Source of the DNA: Vibrio coralliilyticus ATCC BAA-450
GTDB lineage: Bacteria > Pseudomonadota > Gammaproteobacteria > Enterobacterales > Vibrionaceae
Assembly: GCF_000176135.1 (NCBI RefSeq)
Contig: NZ_ACZN01000017.1
Location: 496,001 to 560,000, forward strand
Length of the DNA stretch: 64,000 nt
Direction: 5' to 3'
A program made the position numbers and the translations under genes. Positions within the stretch are counted from its first letter, which is position 1, and each line of letters begins with the position of its first letter. This document shows, piece after piece, positions 26,622 to 35,316 of this stretch. The notes under the pieces were generated by a model. That model made no database searches and had not been told where the DNA came from. It worked only from the letters and a program-made list of their open reading frames with translations.

Positions 26622-27311
26622 TCAATCTGTTTCCGATTTCAAAGCCGCCCAAGAAGAAGGATCCCCTTCTAACGTTAGTGGATGTAACGACAAATTGGGC
26701 TTTGCATAGCTCAGTCGATACAACCTTTGAGTTACATGGTAACTATCCAGTCCTGAGATTGTGACTGCTTCCATCGATTCGATGTCGACGTATCCATCTG
26801 GTTGGATAAACTGATCCGGAATCAGGATTTCCTCCACCTCTCCAATAATTAAGCACGTATTATTTGCAGTGATATCAATGTATTCACTGAGCTTTAAACC
26901 GATTTTTAAGTTACTCTCCAACACATATGGAGCGGGGAAACACTCAGAAAAATACGGTGTTAAACCTGTTTCATCAAACTCTGACTGCGCTCTAGAGTAC
27001 CGTGCTGATGTTTGATGTGCTGCTCTTGCAATGTCAGATTCGACTGAGTTAATAGAGAAAAAACCAGACTGCAAAACATTCTCGAGAGTGTGCCTGTCAA
27101 CGGTGTTTGGTCTGCTGACAAAACCAAGAAGAGGAGGAGAAGAACCTATATGCACAACAGAGCTGACAATTGCGAGATTGTTGTTGCCGAATTTATCTTG
27201 GGTTCCAATCAAGTTGGCGCTTTTAAATCCCGACAAACTGTTTATTAGCCTAGCTCTCTTTCGCTCATCCATGGCAGTGATTTGAGATTTGGTAAAATTT
27301 TTATCTTTCAT
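26622..27311 (-). CDS. Flavin reductase-like domain protein (FMN-binding split barrel)
   Basis: 229 residues. The first 150 residues match the flavin reductase/DIM6-NTAB fold: GFKSANLIGTQDKFGNNNLAIVSSVVHIGSSPPLLGFVSRP is the typical NLA-FS-PPL pattern split around the flavin site. Such proteins bind FMN and reduce flavins or act on small substrates with NAD(P)H. No strong ribosome site precedes ATG 27311; MDERKR at residue 14 is an alternative start. It is downstream of the cryptochrome gene and a 21-aa hydrophobic ORF on the same strand, so a light/flavin-related operon is likely. Confidence 0.82.
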   Translation of the reverse strand: MKDKNFTKSQITAMDERKRARLINSLSGFKSANLIGTQDKFGNNNLAIVSSVVHIGSSPPLLGFVSRPNTVDRHTLENVLQSGFFSINSVESDIARAAHQTSARYSRAQSEFDETGLTPYFSECFPAPYVLESNLKIGLKLSEYIDITANNTCLIIGEVEEILIPDQFIQPDGYVDIESMEAVTISGLDSYHVTQRLYRLSYAKPNLSLHPLTLEGDPSSWAALKSETD

Positions 27312-27359
27312 TGAACGTTATCTAAACCATTTAAGACATCAGAATTAACAGGCACGCAG

Positions 27360-27425
27360 CTAAGCGGCTAAATAGGAAAGAATCAGAAACAGTATTGCAG
27401 TCACTATCAAGGTTGGCTTCAACAT
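27360..27425 (-). CDS. Putative 21-residue hydrophobic membrane peptide
   Basis: Sequence starts MLKPTLIVTAIL and ends YLAA: one basic residue then a single membrane helix. GGAG stands 8 bases before the ATG, a better site than that of the next gene. It lies in the 174-bp gap between cryptochrome and flavin reductase genes on the same strand. No homologue is known to me; a real small protein is plausible but unproven. Confidence 0.45.
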   Translation of the reverse strand: MLKPTLIVTAILFLILSYLAA

Positions 27426-27485
27426 AACGTGCTCCAAGAATTACAGAGATATAATCCACTTTTACGGTTCATTTATCCCATTAGA

Positions 27486-28949
27486 TCAACTGCTTCTGAC
27501 ATGAGTGGACAATATTCTTTTTGCTTCCAAAACGACGTCTTCTTTCTTCTTCCATGCCCAAAGTCTGTCCCTCGCTTCCCTGCCTGCTGTATCAAGATCA
27601 ATGATGGGATTTAGGTAAATGCTAGATCCTTCAATGTCGTACATTAGCGCTTCCATTGCACTCATCTTCCAAGGTTCAAAAAGCAATGAAATCGGGACGT
27701 CTTTAAGTTCTGGCACCCATTTTTTAATGAACACTCCATCGGGATCATGGTCAATTGCTTGCTTGGTCGGGTTATAGATTCTTATTGTGTTGATACCTGT
27801 AACGCCGGACTGCATTTGAAATTGCGCGTAGTGAATACCAGGTTCAAAGTCCAGAAATAAAGACGCGAGATGAGCGACTCCGTTACGCCAATCTTGAGCC
27901 AAATGATGGGTTAAAAAACTGACGAGCATCGCCCTCATCCTGAAGTTCAGATAACCAGTATGCGCGAGGCATCTCATACAAGCATCAACCAAAGGATAGC
28001 CAGTATTGCCCTCTTTCCATGCTGTGAGATGATCGTTGTTTGTCTTGGCTGAATGTTGGATCAGTGATTCATAGCCTCGATTGACGCATCTGAATTCCAT
28101 CTGATGCTCCGACTCAAATTTTTGAATAAAGTGACAATGCCAATGCAGTCGTGAAGAGAATGCAATTAAGCTTCTTCTCATTCCTTTGTCGTTCCAGTGA
28201 CTCAGTAGAAACTGATACACCTCACGCAGTGACAAATTCCCCCAGGCCAAATAAGGCGACAATCGTGAGCACGCCTCCCGGGAAGCCGAAGGGCTAGAGA
28301 TAGAGAAATAGTAGTGCTTGACCCTCCGAGTAAAAAAGTCATTCAACGTTGCCCAGCCGACTTTGACACCCCCAGTCTGAATACCGGGCACCTTACTCAA
28401 CCATGCTTCAGGAGGAGTGAAAACAATGCCAAAATCATCGTTGAGATTTGGAAGAAGAGCGCCAGCACTCAATGCGTTAGATTCGATCGGTGCGCGCATC
28501 ACCCTCTGCCAATTCTTATCCCAATGTTTTCTTTCCTTACAACCTCTTACCACAGCACCATTAGCGAACTCATACCAACTAATTTGGCGGTCTTTACACC
28601 ATTTCAAAACCTGTTTGTCTCGCTGAAATGTCACGTCTAGACCAGTTTCTTGGTGCGAATAGAGAGCTTCGATCTGAAATTGTTTCGCCATCTTTTCAAG
28701 AAAACTCAGTACATCACATCCACCAACCATCACTTTGGCATTGAAAGGTGCTAAATGGCCGTTGATGTCACTGAGTGACTGCCATACAAAACGCCAATGT
28801 CGTTCGGAGTAATGTGCGTTTGCTAGAAGGTCTGGTTCGAACAGATAAAAAATCAGAGTTGGAGTATCAGAGCATAATGCTGCATTAAGTGGCGCATGAT
28901 CCGTTAGTCTCAGATCGCGTTTCAACCAGACTAAGTTAATCTTTTTCAT
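27486..28949 (-). CDS. Cryptochrome/photolyase family flavoprotein
   Basis: 487 residues. The N-terminal alpha/beta photolyase domain (INLVWLKRDLRLTDHAPL; about 1-130) is followed by the helical FAD domain (about 200-480). FAD-domain landmarks are SRLSPYLAWGNLSLREV, GYPLVDACMRCLAHTGYLNFRMRAMLVSFLTHH and the variant RIYNPTKQAIDHDPDGVFIKKWVPEL. The WQWAASTG stretch of CPD photolyases is replaced by FQMQSGVTGINTIR, placing it in a divergent, plant-cryptochrome-like or uncharacterised group rather than PhrB. Start ATG 28949 has GAGGAAT upstream. Whether it repairs DNA or signals cannot be told. Divergent from a DUF6482-like gene. Confidence 0.9.
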   Translation of the reverse strand: MKKINLVWLKRDLRLTDHAPLNAALCSDTPTLIFYLFEPDLLANAHYSERHWRFVWQSLSDINGHLAPFNAKVMVGGCDVLSFLEKMAKQFQIEALYSHQETGLDVTFQRDKQVLKWCKDRQISWYEFANGAVVRGCKERKHWDKNWQRVMRAPIESNALSAGALLPNLNDDFGIVFTPPEAWLSKVPGIQTGGVKVGWATLNDFFTRRVKHYYFSISSPSASREACSRLSPYLAWGNLSLREVYQFLLSHWNDKGMRRSLIAFSSRLHWHCHFIQKFESEHQMEFRCVNRGYESLIQHSAKTNNDHLTAWKEGNTGYPLVDACMRCLAHTGYLNFRMRAMLVSFLTHHLAQDWRNGVAHLASLFLDFEPGIHYAQFQMQSGVTGINTIRIYNPTKQAIDHDPDGVFIKKWVPELKDVPISLLFEPWKMSAMEALMYDIEGSSIYLNPIIDLDTAGREARDRLWAWKKKEDVVLEAKRILSTHVRSS

Positions 28950-29028
28950 AGGATTCCTCGTATCAAAGACTTGTACGAACAATCTGTATAGCAATATCAA
29001 TTATTTTATATAATTACTGGTGAGCACC

Positions 29029-29334
29029 ATGAAAATGAGTTTGAGTAAGCTAGAGAAATTCTTCTTCATCGATAAATTGATCATTCATTCTCTGGATTTG
29101 TCACTCTATCAAGCATCTGTCGTTATAGAGGGGCAGGAATATTATGTATCGGATGAGCAGGGGCTGATGCTGAAAGCTCTATCCGTCGTTGAAATGCAAA
29201 AGAAATGTTCAAAGCTAAATGTCACTAAACAATACTTGCGGCACACAAGCGCCTATGACGAGATGGTGGGTGGTCCTACAAAAGGATCCAGCAACGCTCT
29301 GGAGGTTCTGTTGTTGGACAATGAATACTACTAA
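29029..29334 (+). CDS. Conserved hypothetical protein (DUF6482-like)
   Basis: 101 residues starting MKMSLSKLEKFFFIDKL. A compact alpha/beta protein with the segment YQASVVIEGQEYYVSDEQG at about 28-46, a pattern I associate with DUF6482 proteins of vibrios and Shewanella; function unknown. A GTG 9 bases upstream is an alternative start. It is divergent from the cryptochrome gene, with only about 80 bp between starts, so shared regulation is likely. No terminator is obvious in the 86 bp after it. Confidence 0.68.
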   Translation: MKMSLSKLEKFFFIDKLIIHSLDLSLYQASVVIEGQEYYVSDEQGLMLKALSVVEMQKKCSKLNVTKQYLRHTSAYDEMVGGPTKGSSNALEVLLLDNEYY

Positions 29335-29420
29335 GTTGACCAATTACCATTATAAATCAACAGCTCTGCGAATAACCTCTGCTCACTGATAATCAGCACC
29401 AGTCTGAAGATATCTAAACA

Positions 29421-30962
29421 TTAGGACAATGCAGTATAAAGCCAGTCAGGAAGAATTAGACAAGCAGAAATAGAGACGATGGCAAACAGCAGCAAACCAT
29501 AATGGCTGATGTTAGGCGTTGCAAAAAGATGCTTTTGATTTCGAATAAAAGACGCCTGTTGAGAGGTAATTCGCCCCCAGAATCGACTCGCTATTACGCC
29601 AAATACTAAGAAAACAACAGTGCCTATTGGCGCAAACCAAGGCCAAGCCACCTCTGCATACCTTGCTGCAAACACGGCAAATACACTGGCAATACTGCCT
29701 ACAATCACCCCTATCTCGTTCGACCTAGACCAAAACAAACCAAGCACAAAAGAGCCTAGTCGAATGCCAACAAAAATGGACGTAAGGCTGGCAATAGTTT
29801 TCAAAACAGATTCATTGGATACTGCCAGCAACGCAGGCACGACGACCATCGCCGCAGCAAGAAGGCTCATCTTACGTGCAACTGACTCGTAGTGCTGAGC
29901 TGTTGCGTCGCGTTGAATAAAACGTTTATAGATATCGAATGTAGCTACTGTTGCCATCGAGTTGTAAGTAGAGTCCAACGTCGACATCGCAGCGGCAGCC
30001 AATGCCGAAATAATCAAACCTACGACGACTGGATTTGTATGATTAAAAACGAAATCTAGAATCACTTCATTACTATTATCAAAGCTTTGATCTTGATAAA
30101 ACACACTGAGCAATACGCCGATCAAAGCAAAAAAGAGGTAAATGAAAAAGGCGCCATACCCACACAGCAGCATCGACTTCTGCGCAGTGTGTTCATTTTT
30201 GGTTGCCAATGTTCTTTGAATAATGAGCTGATTGGTGCCATAAACACTTAAATGTAAAAAGCTCACAGCAACCACCCCTGCCCATAACGTTGTATCAATA
30301 CCCAGATCAAAGTCTGCATTGATAATATTGAGGTGCTGCTTCGAAAGATGCTCTGCGGTATTGATATCCATCAGTAAGATAACCAGTATGGCAATACTTC
30401 CAATTACTAACACCACAGATTGAAGCATGTCTGTCCAGATGACTGTTGATATACCACCCGCATAGGTGTAGCAAGCAGTAAAAAGACTGATATAGATAAT
30501 AGCTTCGGAAATAGAAACGGGCAGAACCTGGACAAGAATCAGGGCGACGGCATACAGGATCACGCCAGCAGAAATACACTGAACAATCAGAAACACCATT
30601 GAGTTGATCGTTCTGGCATAAACACCGAAGCGCAGCTCTAGATACTCATAAATTGAGGTCAGACCGAGCTTATAGAACACTGGAACAAAGAAAATAACCG
30701 CAAAGAAAATTACGATGGGATAGTTGAGGTGGATACTCATCGCTTCCATACCTGAGCTGTACACCCAACCTGGCATTCCTACAAACGTCATTGCGCTAAT
30801 GTAAGTCGCGAGAATCGAAACCCCAGCAGTAAACCAACCAAACTGCTTATCTCCAGTAGAAAAATCCCCACCAGCACGGCCACGTTTATTAACTAAGTAG
30901 CTGATCAGTATGGTTATAAATATATAAATAGCAACAATTGCAAAGCTTGAGTACGTAACCAT
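29421..30962 (-). CDS. Sodium:solute symporter (SSS family)
   Basis: 513 residues, about 13 membrane helices. Family marks are DFSTGDKQFGWFTAGVSILATYISAMTFVG in the first loop and TM2, and SALAAAAMSTLDSTYNSMATV near residue 320, which contains the Na+-site serines of TM8. It imports a solute with sodium. It diverges from an MFS transporter and a SnoaL-like protein gene across a 339-bp region with a CRP-like site, suggesting a common catabolic theme, but the substrate is unknown. Confidence 0.9.
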   Translation of the reverse strand: MVTYSSFAIVAIYIFITILISYLVNKRGRAGGDFSTGDKQFGWFTAGVSILATYISAMTFVGMPGWVYSSGMEAMSIHLNYPIVIFFAVIFFVPVFYKLGLTSIYEYLELRFGVYARTINSMVFLIVQCISAGVILYAVALILVQVLPVSISEAIIYISLFTACYTYAGGISTVIWTDMLQSVVLVIGSIAILVILLMDINTAEHLSKQHLNIINADFDLGIDTTLWAGVVAVSFLHLSVYGTNQLIIQRTLATKNEHTAQKSMLLCGYGAFFIYLFFALIGVLLSVFYQDQSFDNSNEVILDFVFNHTNPVVVGLIISALAAAAMSTLDSTYNSMATVATFDIYKRFIQRDATAQHYESVARKMSLLAAAMVVVPALLAVSNESVLKTIASLTSIFVGIRLGSFVLGLFWSRSNEIGVIVGSIASVFAVFAARYAEVAWPWFAPIGTVVFLVFGVIASRFWGRITSQQASFIRNQKHLFATPNISHYGLLLFAIVSISACLILPDWLYTALS

Positions 30963-31051
30963 TTTTAGATTTCACCTGATAGCATAGTGCCGTAAATCAC
31001 GTACTCATCATACTTAAAAGGATCTGATACCTGGCATTTCTTCACCATTAC

Positions 31052-31067
31052 TGTGATTACTGTCACT
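31052..31067. promoter_or_regulatory. CRP-like site
   Basis: TGTGA-TTACTG-TCACT matches the CRP consensus TGTGA-N6-TCACA at nine of ten positions. It lies 90 bp upstream of the symporter start and 235 bp upstream of the MFS gene. Confidence 0.6.
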
Positions 31068-31115
31068 TGATTTGATTACTTTTCGCACATTAACTGTTAG
31101 AACACTCAAAATGGC

Positions 31116-31177
31116 GATCTTGATCACCAAAAACAACAAAATGGGTACGCACTCATTTTAAAGTTGATTTTGATCAC
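31116..31177. promoter_or_regulatory. 12-bp direct repeat with GATC cores in the SSS/MFS gap
   Basis: GATCTTGATCAC (31116-31127) and GATTTTGATCAC (31166-31177) are offset by exactly 50 bp. Further GATC words follow up to 31254. The rest of 30963-31301 holds no gene. Candidate operator pair for an unlinked regulator. Confidence 0.45.
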
Positions 31178-31301
31178 GGATCCAATCACAGCAAAAAATC
31201 TATGATCCACAGCGAAATACAGAGTGGTCAGATCCGAGAACGATCGTTTTAATTCTGACTTACAAAACTAAAAAACCGAGTAAAATAGAGGTTTATCGGT
31301 C

Positions 31302-32597
31302 ATGAATTCGAAAAAACACATGAGCGAAGTTCCTATAATTCAAAGGGTCACCGCCTATCTAGCGATACTAGTCGGATACTTTTTCTATTGTTATAACTTT
31401 GTAATTATTGACTACGTACGCCCATATATTGTTGAAGCCTATGACGGCATTAGCCTGTCTGATACTGCTCAATTCTACACCTGGCAGTCAGTAGGCGCGC
31501 TGATCGGGGCGTTGAGCTGTGCCTGGTTTGCGACCAAGTTTGGTAAAAAATCAACTTTGATTACCATCACAGCTCTAAACGGCGGTGCCACCATCATCAA
31601 TATGATGTTTACCGACTATACAACCTGGGCAGCGATGCGATTCATTATTGGATTATCGTTGGGTGGCTACTTCACGGTGGCAGTCAGCTTAATGATTGGC
31701 CTATTTACCCCAACGGTTCGAGGTAAGCTAACGGCATTTGCTTCATCGATGTTCTCAGTCGCTCTGATGGTGATGGGGGCTTATGCAGCGTTCATTTCCA
31801 GCATTGATGCTCCATGGGAAAGCTTGATGTGGGTCGGCGGTATCCCTCCATTAGTCGCCGCACTAGCGATGATTTTTGTTCTACCAAGTGACAAAAAGGT
31901 CATCGCCTATGGTGAAGAGGAGCAGGTTTCTGAATCAGGCACATCCACTCCAGCTAAACAAGGTTCTTGGGGTGAAATGCTCAGCAGACCCTATCGAACC
32001 TTGACCATCAGCTGCATTTTGTTGGCGGGCCTTAATTTCTATGGTTTCCAATTCTTCAGCGGCTTCGTAACCACTTACCTGAAAGAAGTTCGTCAGTTTG
32101 ATGGAGCCACTATCGGAGTCATCTTCTCCATTTCTGCTTTTGGGTCTCTATTTGGAGCCTGGGTTTGGGGAGCAATCGCCGACAAATATGGACGAAAGGT
32201 TAACGCATTCGGCTTCATCCTCGCAGGCGTGATGGCATCTGTATTCTTCATTGCGCCGAGTGACGTCATGATCGGGAGCCTGAACATGCTGGCTATCCTC
32301 GGTTTAATTTACAACTTCGGCTTATCTTCATCAGCAGTATGGGGTGGCTATTTCTCTGAGCTATTCCCTGCACACCTTCGCAGCTACGGCGCTGCTCTGT
32401 TCCATGGTGGTCGAATCATCGGCATGTGGGCGCCAATGGTATTGATCTTTATTCAGGAACGTACCGACCTACAAACTGCTATGTGGGGCTCACCGATTGT
32501 ATGGATTGTCGCAGGCTTGCTCTGGCTATCACTGCCAGAAACCTTGAAAGGTGGCTTATTCGACAAGAAGAAACGAGCGGAAGCCGCTCAAGCATAA
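31302..32597 (+). CDS. MFS transporter
   Basis: 431 residues, 12 membrane helices in two halves. The loop 2-3 motif appears as ATKFGKKSTL (about 83) and its second-half copy as ADKYGRKVNAFG (about 290), as in the sugar-porter/AAHS groups that carry organic acids or aromatic acids. ATG 31302 is followed in frame by another at residue 7; a weak GAGG lies 11 bases upstream. It precedes a tandem SnoaL-like protein gene by 99 bp with a hairpin between, probably in one transcript. Confidence 0.88.
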   Translation: MNSKKHMSEVPIIQRVTAYLAILVGYFFYCYNFVIIDYVRPYIVEAYDGISLSDTAQFYTWQSVGALIGALSCAWFATKFGKKSTLITITALNGGATIINMMFTDYTTWAAMRFIIGLSLGGYFTVAVSLMIGLFTPTVRGKLTAFASSMFSVALMVMGAYAAFISSIDAPWESLMWVGGIPPLVAALAMIFVLPSDKKVIAYGEEEQVSESGTSTPAKQGSWGEMLSRPYRTLTISCILLAGLNFYGFQFFSGFVTTYLKEVRQFDGATIGVIFSISAFGSLFGAWVWGAIADKYGRKVNAFGFILAGVMASVFFIAPSDVMIGSLNMLAILGLIYNFGLSSSAVWGGYFSELFPAHLRSYGAALFHGGRIIGMWAPMVLIFIQERTDLQTAMWGSPIVWIVAGLLWLSLPETLKGGLFDKKKRAEAAQA

Positions 32598-32612
32598 CTG
32601 AGTCAGATTTTC

Positions 32613-32637
32613 CGGCCTGAACACTGGGCAGGCCGGT
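32613..32637 (+). terminator. Intercistronic hairpin MFS/SnoaL
   Basis: CCGGCCTG (32613-32620) pairs with CAGGCCGG (32630-32637), GC-rich 8-bp stem, loop of 9, followed by TTCCAAAAA. No T run: more likely an RNA-processing or partial attenuation element than a full terminator. Confidence 0.4.
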
Positions 32638-32696
32638 TCCAAAAACTTTTCGAGTCCTGTTCCAACATCTGGCTCGACGTATCAAGAGAGCAAATT

Positions 32697-33713
32697 ATGG
32701 CTAAATATCAAGAAGCAAAACGCATCGTGCGTGATTATTTCAACGCAATGGAAAACGCGACTCATGAGAATGTTGCAGAAGTACTAAAAGCACATACCTC
32801 AGAAGATTACTTGTGGCGCGGAGTCTACCCTTTCCGCGAGCAAGAAGGAGCTCAAGCTGTCGCCGAGGTTTTCTGGGCGCCGTTGATGAAATCAATGACA
32901 CGCATGCAGCGCCGTCAGGATATTTTTATTGGCGGTAACAACGAAATCAATCCAGATGAAATTTGGGTAATGAGCATGGGGCACTTTATGGGCCTATTCG
33001 ATGCAGAGTATCTCGGGATGCGCCCAACAGGGAAGATCATGAACGTTCGCTACGCTGAGTTTAACTGCGTAGAAAACGGTAAGATCACAAAAACAGGTTT
33101 GTTCCTCGATCTGCTTGGCGTGATGGATCAAGCTGGCTGTTACCCACTTCCTCCTTCAACTGGTCAGCATTTTGTTTATCCTGGGCCACGTAATCATGAC
33201 GGCCTGCTATTTGACGATGCGCAACTGGAAGAAGGCCAAGCGACTCTCGACTTGGTTAACAAAATGGTCGATGACCTGTCTTCACTGAACGATAGCGGCG
33301 CTATGGGTTGCCCACCAGAAGTTCTCGAAAAGAGTTGGTCAAAAGACATGATTTGGTATGGTCCGTGTGGTATTGGCGCTTCTTACACAATTCCGCGTTA
33401 CCAACAACAGCACCAGTTGCCATTCCGCAATAACTTGAAGGACAAGAAGTTCAACGGCCACGTTTGTCGATTCGCAGAAGGTAACTTCTCTTGCTTCTTC
33501 GGTTGGCCAAATCTTTCCAATACGCCAATTGGAGGCTTCCTTGGAATGACAGGTGGTGAAATCCGTGCTGACATGCAGGTGGTTGACGTGTATTACCGTG
33601 ACGGTGACAAACTATCTGAAAACTGGGTCTTGATTGATCTTCCATACTGGCTGAAACAACAAGGCCTTGATGTATTTGAGCGCACTCAAGCAATCCTAAA
33701 CCCTTCTCTGTAA
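32697..33713 (+). CDS. Tandem SnoaL/NTF2-like domain protein
   Basis: 338 residues formed of two NTF2-like cone folds (about 1-150 and 185-330). The first holds VRDYFNAMENATHENVAEVL and the second repeats the pattern with WSKDMIWYGPCGIGASYTI and YYRDGDKLSENWVLIDLPYWLKQQG. Ester/polyketide cyclases, dehydratases and small-molecule binders share this fold. It follows an MFS gene and probably acts on the same compound. RBS AAGAGAG before ATG. Specific reaction unknown. Confidence 0.8.
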   Translation: MAKYQEAKRIVRDYFNAMENATHENVAEVLKAHTSEDYLWRGVYPFREQEGAQAVAEVFWAPLMKSMTRMQRRQDIFIGGNNEINPDEIWVMSMGHFMGLFDAEYLGMRPTGKIMNVRYAEFNCVENGKITKTGLFLDLLGVMDQAGCYPLPPSTGQHFVYPGPRNHDGLLFDDAQLEEGQATLDLVNKMVDDLSSLNDSGAMGCPPEVLEKSWSKDMIWYGPCGIGASYTIPRYQQQHQLPFRNNLKDKKFNGHVCRFAEGNFSCFFGWPNLSNTPIGGFLGMTGGEIRADMQVVDVYYRDGDKLSENWVLIDLPYWLKQQGLDVFERTQAILNPSL

Positions 33714-33720
33714 TTATCCC

Positions 33721-33754
33721 TCAATGCCTGAGCAACTCTTCGCTCAGGCATTGA
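33721..33754 (+). terminator. Hairpin after SnoaL-like gene
   Basis: Perfect 13-bp stem TCAATGCCTGAGC/GCTCAGGCATTGA with an 8-base loop directly after the stop codon; T run absent. Confidence 0.6.
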
Positions 33755-33884
33755 ATCTCAACCGACATATACACTCAGAAGTAAAGCATCTGGACGCAAC
33801 AAAGCTTTTGTTAATCTCATCGCGTTAAATTATCCATTTATCAGGTACTTTGCTTAAAGTACTCAATCGGATTCAAGGACGAAT

Positions 33885-34763
33885 ATGTTGGAGCAGGTTA
33901 TCGGGATTCTATTCCCGGTCTTCGCGCTGGTTTTAGTCGGTTTTTCTGTTGGACGCTGGCTCAAACCTGACTTTCGCCCAATCAATCGCATCAATATGGA
34001 TGCGTTTACGCCAGCATTAGTGTTTTCGTCATTAGTCTCAATGCCGTTGGACACCGAACAAGTCCCGTTGCTTAGCGCTTCATTAATCGCGGTACTCTTG
34101 CCGGGGGTTTTAATGATCCCCATCTGTAAACTTGCAGGCCTGCGCTATAAAGCATGGGCTCCCCCTCACATGTTTCGTAACAGTGGTAATCTGGCGATTC
34201 CACTCTTTACCTATACCTTTGGTGATACAGCCTTGGCATCAGCAGTGCTATTGTTCGTTGTTTCAGCCTGTATCCACGTTAGTCTTGGACTCGCGCTGCT
34301 AAGCGAAGGAAACCCTTTTAAGCAAGTCATTCGTATGCCGGTCTTTCTCGCTGCATTTGCCGCCATGGTGCTTAACCTGAGCGGGATCGGTGTGTGGGAA
34401 CCACTTTATGAAGCGACGGCGTTGCTTGGCCAAGCAGCAGTGCCAGTAATGCTACTCTCACTGGGTGCACAGATGTGTAATATGCGATTGAGCGGGCTTA
34501 GAGTAGGGATTTTCTGCACTCTTCAGTCTCTGGCAACGGGTGCGGCTGCTTTCTGGGTAATTTATACCTTTATCCCTCTGCCAGCCATGCAGTTACAAAT
34601 GATGGTGCTGTTTACTATGCTACCGCCTGCCGTCATGAATTATATGTTTGCAGAACGATTTAACATCGAGCCGAATCGTGTGGCATCCATGGTACTGTTT
34701 GGCAACTTCTTCAGTATTCTAACCTTACCGCTATTATTGACTTTCGCTCTGTCCCTCGGCTGA
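33885..34763 (+). CDS. AEC-family transporter
   Basis: 292 residues, ten membrane helices. The pattern of the auxin efflux carrier family is seen: LEQVIGILFPVFALVLVGFSVGRW at the start, FRNSGNLAIPLFTYTFGD near 95, and MLLSLGAQM near 190. Members carry malate, malonate or other small acids. ATG follows AAGGA. Its 3' end overlaps the convergent soxR gene by 30 bp, so antisense transcription is expected there. Confidence 0.88.
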   Translation: MLEQVIGILFPVFALVLVGFSVGRWLKPDFRPINRINMDAFTPALVFSSLVSMPLDTEQVPLLSASLIAVLLPGVLMIPICKLAGLRYKAWAPPHMFRNSGNLAIPLFTYTFGDTALASAVLLFVVSACIHVSLGLALLSEGNPFKQVIRMPVFLAAFAAMVLNLSGIGVWEPLYEATALLGQAAVPVMLLSLGAQMCNMRLSGLRVGIFCTLQSLATGAAAFWVIYTFIPLPAMQLQMMVLFTMLPPAVMNYMFAERFNIEPNRVASMVLFGNFFSILTLPLLLTFALSLG

Positions 34764-35201
34764 CCATTCTTCGGGATTAGTGAGCATTGTTTTCCCTTTG
34801 AATGTTTCAGCTCGGATGTCCTGTGGGTTATAAATGGCACAAGATTCCATCGATAAACAACCACAGCCTATGCAGCCTCCAAGGTCATCCTGTAATGCTT
34901 TAAGCTGTTGAATTCGATGATCCAGCAAATCATGCCAACCTGATGCCATGCGCTCCCATTGCTGACGATTGGGTGCTTGATGTTTAGGTAAATGAGACAG
35001 AGACTGGGCAATCTCTTCCAATGTCAGTCCGACTTCCTGCGCTGCTTTAATTACAGCGATTCGACGTAACACACTGCGGTGATAGCGACGTTGGTTACCT
35101 TGATTCCGCCAACTGAAAATAAGCCCCTTTTGCTCGTAAAAATGCAACGCAGAGACTTTTACCCCAGCACGCTTTGCGACCTCTCCGACGGTCATCTCCA
35201 T
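34734..35201 (-). CDS. soxR: Redox-sensitive transcriptional activator SoxR
   Basis: 155 residues. A MerR-type winged HTH spans 1-70 (TVGEVAKRAGVKVSALHFYEQKGLI), then a dimerisation helix and the [2Fe-2S] cluster motif CIGCGCLSMESC with cysteines at 110, 113, 115 and 121 (CX2CXCX5C). Oxidation by redox-cycling drugs or superoxide activates it. It lies divergent from an MFS efflux gene with a canonical SoxR box between them. No soxS is seen here, so it probably acts directly on efflux genes as in non-enteric bacteria. Confidence 0.97.
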   Translation of the reverse strand: MEMTVGEVAKRAGVKVSALHFYEQKGLIFSWRNQGNQRRYHRSVLRRIAVIKAAQEVGLTLEEIAQSLSHLPKHQAPNRQQWERMASGWHDLLDHRIQQLKALQDDLGGCIGCGCLSMESCAIYNPQDIRAETFKGKTMLTNPEEWSAEGQSESQ

Positions 35202-35253
35202 ATACCTCTCCCTCCTTTCTGGCTATCTCAGTTAAATAAACACAAAAAAGCGC

Positions 35254-35284
35254 TTTACCTTAAGTTAACTTGAGGTTTTAGAGT
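35254..35284 (+). promoter_or_regulatory. SoxR box within a 19-bp-spacer promoter
   Basis: ACCTTAAGTTAACTTGAGGT at 35257-35276 is almost identical to the E. coli soxS operator core. It lies between TTTACC (-35, 35254-35259) and TAGAGT (-10, 35279-35284), separated by exactly 19 bp, the overlong spacer of MerR-family-activated promoters. It drives the MFS gene. Confidence 0.92.
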
Positions 35285-35316
35285 AACACCAAGTTGGCTT
35301 GCAGTGGAGAATAACA

